Below are positions 35,275 through 43,439 of a stretch of 64,000 nucleotides of DNA, in pieces. How positions within the stretch are numbered: position 1 is the first letter of the stretch; every line of letters begins with the position of its first letter. Origin of the DNA: Deltaproteobacteria bacterium (GTDB taxonomy: Bacteria > Desulfobacterota > GWC2-55-46); the NCBI GenBank assembly GCA_016218105.1, contig JACRET010000009.1:1-64000 (forward strand). Direction: 5' to 3'. A program made the position numbers and the translations under genes. The notes beneath the pieces were generated by a model. It worked only from the letters and a program-made list of their open reading frames with translations, made no database searches and was not told the origin of the DNA.

Positions 35275-35291
35275 ATCAAGGAGGGGATAGG

Positions 35292-36428
35292 ATGAGGCTT
35301 GTCAAGCGGCTTTTTGAACTCTTGATCGTTCTGGCGCTGGCTTCGGGACCGGTGCTGGCAGCGGACGTTAACACACTCGAGAAAGAGATTCAAAATCTCA
35401 AAAAAGAAAACTCGGACCTTAAAGAGCGCGTTGACGCGATAGAGGCCGATGATGAAGAGCTAAAGCACGGCATCGGGTCGTTGTCAAAACTCGTTGAGGT
35501 GAGCGGTTACGCCGACGCTGAATTTTTCCTTACCGGCCAGGAAGGGGAGAACAACAAATTCCGTATCCGCCATTTAAGCCTGTTCTTCACAAAGGAAATA
35601 CAGACGCAATGGAAGCTGTTTACGGAGATCGAATTTGAGGGCGCTCCCAGGATAGAGTCTAATACGGCTACGGATACCGTCAAGAGCTCGCAGGGGACGA
35701 TCTTTGTAGAGCAGATGTACATAGAATACCATCCCGCCGTGAGCTGGGACATGAGATTCGGCAGGTTTCTTACGCCAGCCGGCATATGGTCCATCTATCA
35801 TTATCCGCCGTACGTTCCTACCCAGAGCGCGCCACTTATCTTCAAAGTAATCTTCCCCGAGGTGTCCGACGGGGTGCAGCTGAGGAACTCATTTACGCTT
35901 AAGGATTCGGCCCTGGACACGCACCTTTATCTGTCAAACGGTTCAGGAAATCCCGGCAGGCTCGACCGTAACGAAAACAAGGGCGTAGGACTGAGGATCA
36001 ATTCCGATCTGCTGGCGGGCTTTTCCACGGGGGCTTCGTACTTCAGGGAACAGGACAACGACGGCACCTGGAAGAACAGCTATGGAGTTCATTTGCTTTA
36101 TGGGTACTCGGCCGTTAAGTTCCAGGCAGAGTACGAGCTCCGCCATAATAGCCCTGAAGGTGAGGATTCATTTAATGATCTTGGCGGATATCTTCAGCTA
36201 GCGTATGATATCGGCAAATGGACGCTTGCCGGTAGGTATGACTGGTACGACAGCAGCTCAAAAATTTCCGATAACACGCAATCGCGCTATACCGGCGCTA
36301 TTAATTATCATTTTGGGCACAATGTGATAGGAAAATTTGAGGTCAACAGGAACAAGTTTGACGCTCAATCGATCCAGGACTACAATGAAGCCATACTGGG
36401 CATAATCGTGGCAATAGGAGACCTGTAA
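35292..36428 (+). CDS. Outer-membrane porin, phosphate-selective (OprO/OprP) type
   Basis: The mature protein should sit in the outer membrane. From ATG 35292 there are 378 residues: a signal peptide (MRLVKRLFELLIVLALASGPVLA), a short coiled coil (LEKEIQNLKKENSDLKERVDAIE) and a beta-barrel. Typical porin features are SGYADAEFF, IRHLSLFFTKEIQTQWKLFTEIEFEG, and the final NRNKFDAQSIQDYNEAILGIIVAIGDL. An upstream in-frame ATG (35268) lies inside repeat B and is unlikely. The gene is 3 bp upstream of the phosphate-binding-like gene, so both share a transcript with or after the haem sensor kinase. Confidence 0.85.
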   Translation: MRLVKRLFELLIVLALASGPVLAADVNTLEKEIQNLKKENSDLKERVDAIEADDEELKHGIGSLSKLVEVSGYADAEFFLTGQEGENNKFRIRHLSLFFTKEIQTQWKLFTEIEFEGAPRIESNTATDTVKSSQGTIFVEQMYIEYHPAVSWDMRFGRFLTPAGIWSIYHYPPYVPTQSAPLIFKVIFPEVSDGVQLRNSFTLKDSALDTHLYLSNGSGNPGRLDRNENKGVGLRINSDLLAGFSTGASYFREQDNDGTWKNSYGVHLLYGYSAVKFQAEYELRHNSPEGEDSFNDLGGYLQLAYDIGKWTLAGRYDWYDSSSKISDNTQSRYTGAINYHFGHNVIGKFEVNRNKFDAQSIQDYNEAILGIIVAIGDL

Positions 36429-36431
36429 GAG

Positions 36432-36875
36432 ATGAGGATCTTGTCAAAGATCGTTCTGGGCGTCTTTTTTATAGCAATGCTCTTCCCGGCGGCCTTTGCC
36501 TCCGAGCAGGTCGCTATTATCGTAAACAGGGCAAACCCGGTTGAGAAGCTGGACGCAAGGGAAATAAACAAGATTTTCACCAATAAAACGCTTTTATGGC
36601 CCGACGGCACCCCGATAACATTATACGATCTTTCGATAGGCGACCCGCTGCGTTCAGTTTTTTCGGATGAGATTCTTGGAAAGACACCTGACATGGTAGC
36701 CGAGGAATGGGCGCACCTGAAGATTGCCAATCAGGCGAAGAACCCTCCCCAGACGATGAAGAGCCAGGCGCTTATCATACGGAGGATTTCCAGGGAGAAG
36801 GGCGCGATAGGATACGTGTCGATCGGTTCAGTAAAGAACAACCCCGATGTCAAGATAATCAATACCCTTCAGTAG
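36432..36875 (+). CDS. Short PstS-like periplasmic binding protein
   Basis: The 147-residue exported protein (signal peptide about 1-23) resembles half of a PstS-type phosphate-binding protein. VAIIVNRANPVEKLDAREINKIFTNKTLLWPDG is the familiar start, and AIGYVSIGSV the end of the domain. Full PstS is about twice as long, so this is a single-lobe form rather than a complete transporter protein. No ABC transporter genes follow. Next to a porin and sensor kinase, it could be a ligand sensor or scavenging protein. Its stop codon overlaps by 7 bp the end of the convergent gene at 36869. Confidence 0.85.
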   Translation: MRILSKIVLGVFFIAMLFPAAFASEQVAIIVNRANPVEKLDAREINKIFTNKTLLWPDGTPITLYDLSIGDPLRSVFSDEILGKTPDMVAEEWAHLKIANQAKNPPQTMKSQALIIRRISREKGAIGYVSIGSVKNNPDVKIINTLQ

Positions 36876-37174
36876 CCGCCAGCCCTCACGCCATTAGTAT
36901 CCAATTCCCCGACCGGCCTCTTGAACGTGTACTCGATCGGCTCACCGATAAGCTTCTCGGCTGTTACCCCTACGCTGCCGGTAGGGAGCGAGAACGGCAG
37001 GGCGGCCACAAATAGAGCCGTCCCAACGACTATGGCGGCGATCCCGAGCGGCCTTGTGAATATGATGTCAAAGGCCATGGCGCCTCCCGTAGGCTCTCTT
37101 TTGTCCGAAGCCAGCGAGAGCGTCGAAACGGCCAGGAAGATGAAAAGGAAGATGGGGACTAACGCCTTTTTCAT
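36869..37174 (-). CDS. Small exported/membrane protein of unknown function
   Basis: I do not recognise this 101-residue protein firmly. It has a signal peptide or first helix (residues 4-22), a second hydrophobic helix (about 44-64, RPLGIAAIVVGTALFVAALPF) and a hydrophilic C-terminus (EPIEYTFKRPVGELDTNG). Similar small proteins occur in delta-type Proteobacteria without known function. The last seven bases overlap the stop region of the convergent PstS-like gene. The start is ATG 37174. Confidence 0.6.
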   Translation of the reverse strand: MKKALVPIFLFIFLAVSTLSLASDKREPTGGAMAFDIIFTRPLGIAAIVVGTALFVAALPFSLPTGSVGVTAEKLIGEPIEYTFKRPVGELDTNGVRAGGY

Positions 37175-37297
37175 GCCGTCCTTTTGTTGAAAGGTCGATA
37201 GATGGACATGCCTTGATCAGCATACCTGCGTATACTTTAATTAAAGCCCATAATTCCGGATTTGCAAGCGTAGGGGAGGGTGAATCAATCTTAGGTT

Positions 37298-37453
37298 GGT
37301 AAAGGCCTTTTTGCGCGCTGCCGTCGCGCCTTCGGGGTATTGGCTCTGCTCGCTGTCGGCTCTCTCCCTCCAATGGAACTGAAGCCCGGTCGTTCGCCTC
37401 CTTTATGCTCGCTACGCAATGTCCCTGTGATTTTTTAAAAACAAAAAGCAAAA
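37298..37453 (-). repeat. Repeat C copy 2 (reverse)
   Basis: This is the reverse complement of repeat C at 21408-21566. It is followed by the AGATTGCTCC...CGCAATGAC palindrome (about 37460-37485), a GGGCCCGCTCGAAGAACGGG hairpin (about 37542), and a partial second start of C near 37596. No gene is supported in 37175-37627. Confidence 0.85.
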
Positions 37454-37627
37454 ACAGCAGTCATTGCGAGCGGGAGCAATCTCTTTCTCTATTAAAATCC
37501 CTTCCCTCGATGGGAGGGGATTAAGGGGAGGGTGAAGTAGGGCCCGCTCGAAGAACGGGCCGGGAAACTATAAGGGAATCAATTCCAGGTTTGTAGAAGC
37601 CTTTTGCGACGGGATCGCCACATGGGG

Positions 37628-38434
37628 TCACCCTTTTTCCACGAGCTGCCTGAACGAAGGGTGATAAGGGCCTGCGGCAATATTTTTTTCAAGCTCTGCC
37701 GTTGGTTGAAGTCCGATCCTTATGACAGGGATGCCCGCGTCCTTGAAGAGTTGTACCGCCTTTCTGCAGACGGAGACCATCTCATCAAGGGGCCAGGGCC
37801 TGTACTCATTATTCAAATACATCCTGTGGAGGGCCGTATTCTTTAAAACCAGGGCCGGGTAGATGCGGACGAACGCAGGCTTAAGGCCTATGATGCTTTC
37901 AGTGGTTGAGATAACGGTTTCGGTTGTGTCGCCCGGAAGCCCGGGCATGAACTGCAGCCCTGTTTTGATCCCGGCCTCCTTAAGGATGCCGACGGCCTTG
38001 ACGGTCTCCCTTGAGCTATGGCCTCTGACCGAAAGCGCAAGCACCTCATCCGACATCGACTGAACGCCAAGCTCGACAGTAGCGACCTTGAATTCCTTAA
38101 GAAGGGCGACAACCTCCTGGCCTATGTAGTCAGGCCTCGTAGATACGCGCAAGCTGTCTATCTCTCCGGACAGGACATACCAGTAAGCGGCTTCCAGATA
38201 GGACTTCTGCGTAGCAAGGGGGAGGCCCGTGAAGCTCCCTCCGTAAAAGGCCACCTCCTTGAGGCCCGCGCCCTTCCATGTGGAAAGGTACGCCTCAATA
38301 GTCGCTGTCACGTCCGTAAGGCCTGGAAGGCTTATATTGCCGGTGATTCCTTCCTGATCGCAGAACGCGCATTTGTGCGGACATCCGCCGAAGGGGATGA
38401 ATATAGGGATGATCAGCTGTTTTTTGCGGGACAT
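37628..38434 (-). CDS. Elp3-like radical SAM protein, probably C-terminally truncated
   Basis: The 268-residue enzyme binds a [4Fe-4S] cluster through C18, C22 and C25 in FGGCPHKCAFC and uses SAM radical chemistry. GGSFTGLP, the LGVQSMSDEVL segment and FMPGLPGD are landmarks of the COG1243/Elp3-like radical SAM family. The substrate is unknown. It ends abruptly with SFRQLVEKG, where relatives as I recall them continue for another 60-100 residues. The stop lies at the border of a repeat C-like sequence (GTAGAAGCCTTTTGCGACGG, about 37590-37610). I infer that a repeat insertion or deletion removed the C-terminus. Whether it still functions is unclear. Confidence 0.75.
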   Translation of the reverse strand: MSRKKQLIIPIFIPFGGCPHKCAFCDQEGITGNISLPGLTDVTATIEAYLSTWKGAGLKEVAFYGGSFTGLPLATQKSYLEAAYWYVLSGEIDSLRVSTRPDYIGQEVVALLKEFKVATVELGVQSMSDEVLALSVRGHSSRETVKAVGILKEAGIKTGLQFMPGLPGDTTETVISTTESIIGLKPAFVRIYPALVLKNTALHRMYLNNEYRPWPLDEMVSVCRKAVQLFKDAGIPVIRIGLQPTAELEKNIAAGPYHPSFRQLVEKG

Positions 38435-38441
38435 TGTGTTA

Positions 38442-38666
38442 GTTGGCTGCTAAAAAGTCCATCTGCTTTGTTGTCTTCGACGCTCGTCACTGCGGCGTAC
38501 AGACAAAGTACGCCGCATTCCTAGCTTCTCGACGCCTCGCAGCTGAATATGTATAGCGAGCGAATAGAAATAGTTTCCTTACATATCGAAGATTCTCCGC
38601 GTATTCCGCGGGGAGCTTCAATCTTTTTGAGCAGCCTGAATAAATTCCGGGTTTTTCAGCAACCTG
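38442..38666 (+). repeat. Repeat A copy 5 with nested repeat B
   Basis: The element fills the whole gap between the radical SAM gene start and the rnc stop. It has the left arm GGCTGCTAAAAAGTCC, the GGCGTAC/GTACGCC hairpin, a repeat B (about 38548-38620) and the A tail ending TTTTTCAGCAACCTG. The tail ends on the base just before the rnc stop triplet (38667-38669). Confidence 0.88.
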
Positions 38667-39404
38667 TCAGGTCTTGTCTATGGAGATATCTTTGTACTTT
38701 GTCTTTAGATTCTTCAGGGCAGAGGCGGCGGCAAATTGCTCGGCGTCTTTCTTTTTGCTTGCCAACCCAACGCCCAGCACCTCACCGGTGATAACGACCT
38801 CGACCTCGAACATCTTCTTGTGCGGTGGGCCGTCTTCTTTTACAAGCCTGTATTTCGGGGCTTCCTTGAAGACCCTTTGGGAGACTTCCTGAAGTTTTGG
38901 CTTGTAATCGAAGTGACCGGGCTCTTCCACCGATCTTTCGAGAAGAGGCAGGAGTATGGTCTCGATATAGGAAAAAACGACTTTAAAGCCGAGTTCGAAG
39001 TACATCGCGGCTATCAGCGCCTCGAACGTGCCGGCAAGTATCGTAGGGTTATCGCACCCTCCGCTCGCCCGTTCGCCCTTTCCGAGGAGGATGTACTTAT
39101 CAAGGGATAAACCCTTGGCAATTTTTGCGAGGGTGTGCCTGTTAACGAGCCTTGAGCGAAGTTTCGTAAGCTCACCCTCGTCTATCTCAGGGTATGTCTT
39201 GAAGAGCATGTGGCTGACGATGTTTGAGAGCACAGCGTCGCCGAGGAACTCAAGGCGCTCGTTCGATTCGGGGCAGCGAAGCCCTCCTGCCGCCTTTTCG
39301 TTCAGATACGACCTGTGGACGAATACCTTTTGCAGCAGCTCCATGTCGTTGAACCTGAAAGGCAGGGCCTTTCGAAAGTCTTCAAGTACAATTTCCTTCT
39401 TCAC
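38667..39404 (-). CDS. rnc: Ribonuclease III
   Basis: RNase III cleaves double-stranded RNA, including rRNA precursors. The 245-residue protein has the catalytic signature NERLEFLGDAVL (residues 48-59) and a C-terminal double-stranded RNA-binding domain (about 165-235). The GTG start at 39404 overlaps the mtaB stop by 4 bp (GTGA) and has GGAGG upstream, so translation is coupled to mtaB. The stop TGA is directly followed by repeat A. Confidence 0.96.
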   Translation of the reverse strand: MKKEIVLEDFRKALPFRFNDMELLQKVFVHRSYLNEKAAGGLRCPESNERLEFLGDAVLSNIVSHMLFKTYPEIDEGELTKLRSRLVNRHTLAKIAKGLSLDKYILLGKGERASGGCDNPTILAGTFEALIAAMYFELGFKVVFSYIETILLPLLERSVEEPGHFDYKPKLQEVSQRVFKEAPKYRLVKEDGPPHKKMFEVEVVITGEVLGVGLASKKKDAEQFAAASALKNLKTKYKDISIDKT

Positions 39405-40750
39405 ACGCCTCCGCCTGAAACCCTTTTTTCGGCCGCCCCTATCATGGAATCACCGTCGAAACCGCTCAAGACAACGCTGACGAGGTTCCTCTTTAGCTTG
39501 TCTGCCCCTTCGAAGAGTACAGGTATGTAATTCCTTGCCCTGCCCTTGAGGAGGCCCGTCTTTTTATCGCGCACCGCTTCAGCCAGAACGCTCGCGCTTT
39601 TCCCGAGAAAAGCCTTGTGGAATTTAGTCCTTTTTATTATATCAAGTTCTCTCAGCCTGTTACACCGTTCTTTTATTTCACGGGGGCTTACCTGGTTCGG
39701 GTGATCTGCGGCTGCGGTGCCGGGCCTTTTTGAAAAAGGGAATATGTGAAGGTAAGAAACGGGGAGCACATTTAAAAGCGAATAGGTGTTTTCAAATTCC
39801 GTCTCTCCCTCATCCGGGAACCCGGCGATAACGTCAACCCCGATAGAAATCCCGGGGACGCTCGCTGAAAGCTTCTCTACCTTTTCGGCAAAGAGCTCCC
39901 TCGTGTACGGGCGCTTCATCTGTCTTATGATTTTGTTGTCTCCGCTCTGCAGCGGGAGGTGAAGATGGTTGCAGATAGACCTGGCGGACTTCATCACGCC
40001 TATAAGCTCCTCAGTGACCTCGTCAGGGTCCAGGGAGCTTATCCTGAACCTGCACGGATAATTGTTCGCCTCTATCATGCTGAGCAGCGTTGCGATGTCC
40101 GTTGCGGGATGGAGGTCAGCCCCATAGGCCCCGAGGTGTATGCCTGTAAGTATTATCTCCTGGAACCCGGACTCCACGAGCGAGTCTATTTCACGCTCCG
40201 CGTCTTTCAGAGGGACGCTTTTGGAGAGCCCTCTTGCCCTGGGGATGATGCAATATGAACAGGCCCGGTTGCAGCCCTCCTGCACCTTGAAGTTAGCGCG
40301 CGTCCTTCCGCCCGAGCTTCGCGCCCTCAAAGATAAAGGTGTGCCGTCCTCATAGTGGCCGACCTCCACCCTGGGGTTTGCCTGCCTGCCTTTTGAGATA
40401 TAATCTAGAATCTTTCCCTTTTCCGGGTTTCCTATTATGTAGTCGATGCCGTCCATGCGGCTAAGCTCGTCTGAAGATACCTGCGCGTAACAGCCCGTCA
40501 CTATCACAATGGCTTCGGGGTTGATCTTGCGAACCCGTCTTACAAGCTGGCGTGACTGGTAATCTGTTCTGCCCGTTACCGTGCAGGTGTTGATTATGTA
40601 GACGTCGGCAAGCCCCGGAAAGGGGACTATCCTGAATGAGGCCCTTTTCAAGACGTCCTCAAGGGCGGATGAGTCGTACTGGTTGGATTTACAGCCGAGG
40701 GTGTTGACGGAGACCCGCACGGCGGGGGTATTTTCAGCGATATTGTTCAA
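39401..40750 (-). CDS. mtaB: tRNA t6A37 methylthiotransferase
   Basis: MtaB adds a methylthio group to t6A37 of tRNA, using two Fe-S clusters and SAM. The 449-residue protein has the N-terminal cluster cysteines C20 (TLGCKSNQ), C56 (NTCTVTG) and C87 (TGCYAQ). The radical SAM motif QEGCNRACSYCIIPRARG is present, as is a C-terminal TRAM-like part. TLGCKSNQYDS favours MtaB over MiaB or RimO. The start appears to be TTG at 40750. It is coupled to rnc downstream, and repeat A copy 6 lies directly upstream. Confidence 0.94.
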   Translation of the reverse strand: MNNIAENTPAVRVSVNTLGCKSNQYDSSALEDVLKRASFRIVPFPGLADVYIINTCTVTGRTDYQSRQLVRRVRKINPEAIVIVTGCYAQVSSDELSRMDGIDYIIGNPEKGKILDYISKGRQANPRVEVGHYEDGTPLSLRARSSGGRTRANFKVQEGCNRACSYCIIPRARGLSKSVPLKDAEREIDSLVESGFQEIILTGIHLGAYGADLHPATDIATLLSMIEANNYPCRFRISSLDPDEVTEELIGVMKSARSICNHLHLPLQSGDNKIIRQMKRPYTRELFAEKVEKLSASVPGISIGVDVIAGFPDEGETEFENTYSLLNVLPVSYLHIFPFSKRPGTAAADHPNQVSPREIKERCNRLRELDIIKRTKFHKAFLGKSASVLAEAVRDKKTGLLKGRARNYIPVLFEGADKLKRNLVSVVLSGFDGDSMIGAAEKRVSGGGV

Positions 40751-40773
40751 ACTTGTCCGAGTCCTTTTTCTAA

Positions 40774-41009
40774 CAGGCTGCTGTCATGCATAGCGAGCGG
40801 TTAGCGAGCGAATCACAATTGAGATTTCCTTACATGCAAGTTTTTCGCAGCTTGCTGCGGGAAACTTCAAAAGTCCATCTGCTTCGTTGTCATTGTCGCT
40901 CGTCACTGCGGCGTACAGACAAAGTACGCCTCATTCCTCGCTTCTCGACGCCTCGCATCCGGAGCTTTTTGAGCAGCCTGAATAAATTCCGGGTTTTTCA
41001 GCAGCCTGC
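40774..41009 (+). repeat. Repeat A copy 6 with repeat B inserted near its left end
   Basis: Here repeat B (about 40785-40870) splits A right after CAGGCTGCTG. The remainder of A (AAGTCCATCTGCTTCG ... GAGCAGCCTG) and the tail ending TTTTTCAGCAGCCTG follow. The insertion point differs from copies 3 and 5, showing that B moved independently. Confidence 0.88.
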
Positions 41010-41050
41010 TAAATACAACAGGGCAGGGCGGGCCGAACTAGGCCGCTCCC

Positions 41051-42160
41051 TTATTTGACTGCCTTCTCAATCCAGCGCCCTCCGAGCACTTCCTCTCCCC
41101 TGTAAAACACCGCGGCCTGGCCCGGTGTCACAGCCTTCTGCGGCTCATTGAAACGAACTTCTATTTTTCCGTTGTCCGCCGCGGTGAGCTCAGCCTCCGC
41201 GCCTGTATGCCTGTAGCGTATCTTTACCGTGACATTCTTCAAGCCCCCGCTTGAGGCTGCTTTAGAGGCGTCCTTGTCAATCCAGTTTATTTCACCGGCG
41301 ATAAGTCCGTTGGAGAACAGTTTTTCGAGAGGGCCGACAACAAGCCGGTTTGAGCCGGTATCGATGTCGAGCACATAGAAGGGCCCTCCGGACAGGCTGA
41401 GTCCCTTTCTCTGCCCGATAGTGTAGTTAAAAAGGCCGTTATGCCTGCCCAGCACCTTGCCGCCTGTATCTATGATATCGCCTGCCTTCGAAGGCAGGCG
41501 CGCCGACAAAAAATCAGTATAGCTCGGCTCCTCGACAAAACATATCTCCTGGCTTTCTCTCTTGTCAGAGGTCTTGAGGCCATACTTCCTCGCGATCGAC
41601 CGCACTTCCTTCTTCGTAAGCCCGCCTAAAGGGAATAGTACCTTCCTTAATTGTCCTTCCGTCATGGTAAATAGAAAATAGCTCTGGTCTTTTTCGCTGT
41701 CCACCCCTTTAAGTAGCTTATAGTCGCCATCTGATTCTATGATCCTGGCGTAGTGGCCTGTTGCGAGAAAGTCCGCCTCAAGGCCTACCGCCTTTTTAAG
41801 GAGCGCCTCGAACTTAAGTATCTGGTTGCACTTTATGCATGGGTTTGGGGTAGCGCCATTCAGGTAGCTGTCAACGAAGTAGTCAACGACCTCCTTCGAG
41901 AAGACCTCTTCCATATTCATTACGTAAAAAGGCGCCCCCAGCCTGTCGGCTACACCCCTCGCGTCATAAATATCATCCAGTGAACAGCAGCTCCCTGAGC
42001 TTGACCCGCGCTCATCCTCTTTTTTGGAGTAGTCCCAGAGCTGCATGGATACTCCGATGCAGTCGTAACCCTGTTCCTTAAGGAGGGCAAGGGCGACTGA
42101 GGAATCAACGCCCCCGCTCATCGCTACGACCACTCTTTTTTTACCCATAATCTTTTTCAT
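41051..42160 (-). CDS. mnmA: tRNA-specific 2-thiouridylase
   Basis: MnmA thiolates U34 in the anticodon of Lys, Glu and Gln tRNAs, using sulfur relayed from a cysteine desulfurase such as IscS. The 369 residues include the PP-loop VAMSGGVDSSVAL, the NPCIKCN catalytic cysteine segment, ATGHYARI, and the second cysteine in ESQEICFVEEPSY. All are intact. The ATG at 42160 or the in-frame ATG at 42148 may be used. It stands alone between repeat A copy 6 and the divergent DUF4124 gene. Confidence 0.96.
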   Translation of the reverse strand: MKKIMGKKRVVVAMSGGVDSSVALALLKEQGYDCIGVSMQLWDYSKKEDERGSSSGSCCSLDDIYDARGVADRLGAPFYVMNMEEVFSKEVVDYFVDSYLNGATPNPCIKCNQILKFEALLKKAVGLEADFLATGHYARIIESDGDYKLLKGVDSEKDQSYFLFTMTEGQLRKVLFPLGGLTKKEVRSIARKYGLKTSDKRESQEICFVEEPSYTDFLSARLPSKAGDIIDTGGKVLGRHNGLFNYTIGQRKGLSLSGGPFYVLDIDTGSNRLVVGPLEKLFSNGLIAGEINWIDKDASKAASSGGLKNVTVKIRYRHTGAEAELTAADNGKIEVRFNEPQKAVTPGQAAVFYRGEEVLGGRWIEKAVK

Positions 42161-42275
42161 TTCTTTTGAAAGCAGAATGTATTAATTTTAATAAAGAAAT
42201 CCTCAATTATCCAGAAAAAACAATTTTTTTTTACGATGGTGCGAAAACCTTTTATTTACTTGAGAGAGGTGGGCT

Positions 42276-42857
42276 GTGAAGATAATCGGATATATAGCAG
42301 GCGCGACCCTGTTTTTTGCCATTCTTTTAGCCCTTGACGCACGGGCGGATTTTTACAAATACACTGACGAGAAAGGCACGATCCACATCACGAACAATCT
42401 CCAGAACGTGCCTGAGAAGTTCCAGAAAAAAATGGTGGTGAGTAAAGAGAGCCCCAGGGAGGAAATAAAGCCGGAAGAAGCGGTTACTGCGAAGGAAGAA
42501 CCTTTGCCGACGGCTCCCGTGGAGGTCAAGCCGGAGGTGGAAAAGGAAGGGCTGTTGTCAGGCTTGTTGGAAGGGCCTGTCTTCAAGTACGGCGGGATAG
42601 CCCTGGGGGTTATTGCCGGCGTGGTGGCTCTGAATTTCTTCCTGGGCCGCCTTTCAGGCAATAAAAAGGCGTACAGGCTGATACTGATGCTTGTTGCCGG
42701 GGTTGTGCTGGTCTTTTTATACAGGCAGCTCGCCTTTGAGATGAACAGGCAATATTCAGAGATAAAAAGCCGGGTCACAGAGGCACAGAAAAAGCTCGAA
42801 GAGAGGCAGAGGCAGTCTGAGGAAGAACTTCAAAGGCTAAGTAACGGCCTTCCATAA
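42276..42857 (+). CDS. DUF4124-domain membrane protein
   Basis: The 193-residue protein begins with a signal peptide or anchor (residues 1-25) and a DUF4124 domain, recognisable by ADFYKYTDEKGTIHITNNLQNVPEKFQ. A glutamate/proline-rich stretch, two close hydrophobic helices (about 108-152) and a C-terminal coiled coil (TEAQKKLEERQRQSEEELQRL) follow. The start codon is GTG with GAGAGGTGGG upstream. The function is unknown; the domain is usually exported. It is convergent with the iscU operon. Confidence 0.8.
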   Translation: MKIIGYIAGATLFFAILLALDARADFYKYTDEKGTIHITNNLQNVPEKFQKKMVVSKESPREEIKPEEAVTAKEEPLPTAPVEVKPEVEKEGLLSGLLEGPVFKYGGIALGVIAGVVALNFFLGRLSGNKKAYRLILMLVAGVVLVFLYRQLAFEMNRQYSEIKSRVTEAQKKLEERQRQSEEELQRLSNGLP

Positions 42858-42872
42858 ATATACGGCCGGTTG

Positions 42873-42902
42873 AAAAAAACCCTGGGCTTGAAAAGCCCAG
42901 GG
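42873..42902 (-). terminator. Terminator of rrf2-iscS-iscU operon
   Basis: A 10-bp stem (CCCTGGGCTT/AAGCCCAGGG) with a 3-base loop is followed on the minus strand by seven Ts. A second hairpin (CCCCAGGC/GCCTGGGG, about 42974) lies at the iscU stop. Confidence 0.88.
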
Positions 42903-42995
42903 ATGAAGGTATGAACAGATGCCCACGAGCCTGAAACACCGGGGAGGCATTTTAAAGGAGTTTCTTCTCCGGATACCCCAGGCTTCGCCTGGGGG

Positions 42996-43373
42996 TCATT
43001 TCTTTTCCGAGTTTTTCTTCTTGTAATCCTCTATCGCCGAATGGAGCGCGTCAGCGGCAAGGTTTGAGCAGTGCATCTTTACCGGAGGAAGCCCGTCCAG
43101 GGCCTCCGCTACCGTTGAGTTCGAGATCTGCTCGGCTTCATTCAAGTCTTTTCCCTTTACAAGCTCTGTTACCATAGAGCTTGTCGCTATGGCGGCTCCG
43201 CATCCGAAGGTCTTGAACTTCACGTCTGTGATCTTGTCGTTCTCGACCTTTATAGTCAGCTTCATTATATCGCCGCAAGCGGGGTTGCCGACCATTCCTG
43301 TGCCGCTCGCATCCTCGACCTCTCCGACGTTCCTGGGGTTGGAAAAGTGATCCATTACTTTTTCGCTATACAT
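42996..43373 (-). CDS. iscU: Fe-S cluster scaffold protein
   Basis: The 125-residue scaffold assembles [2Fe-2S] and [4Fe-4S] clusters. The three ligand cysteines are C33 (NPACGD, with D35), C58 (TFGCGAA) and C102 (VKMHCSN). The order rrf2-iscS-iscU and its spacing mark a compact Isc system. HscA, HscB, ferredoxin and IscA are not in this operon, and a terminator follows. The HscA recognition motif LPPVK is present (residues 95-99), so a partner chaperone may be encoded elsewhere. Confidence 0.95.
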   Translation of the reverse strand: MYSEKVMDHFSNPRNVGEVEDASGTGMVGNPACGDIMKLTIKVENDKITDVKFKTFGCGAAIATSSMVTELVKGKDLNEAEQISNSTVAEALDGLPPVKMHCSNLAADALHSAIEDYKKKNSEKK

Positions 43374-43439
43374 AGCCTGTCTCCTTGAAATTGTGCTTAC
43401 TATCGATTTTATATACAGTATATCGCAATTTTCCGCGAT

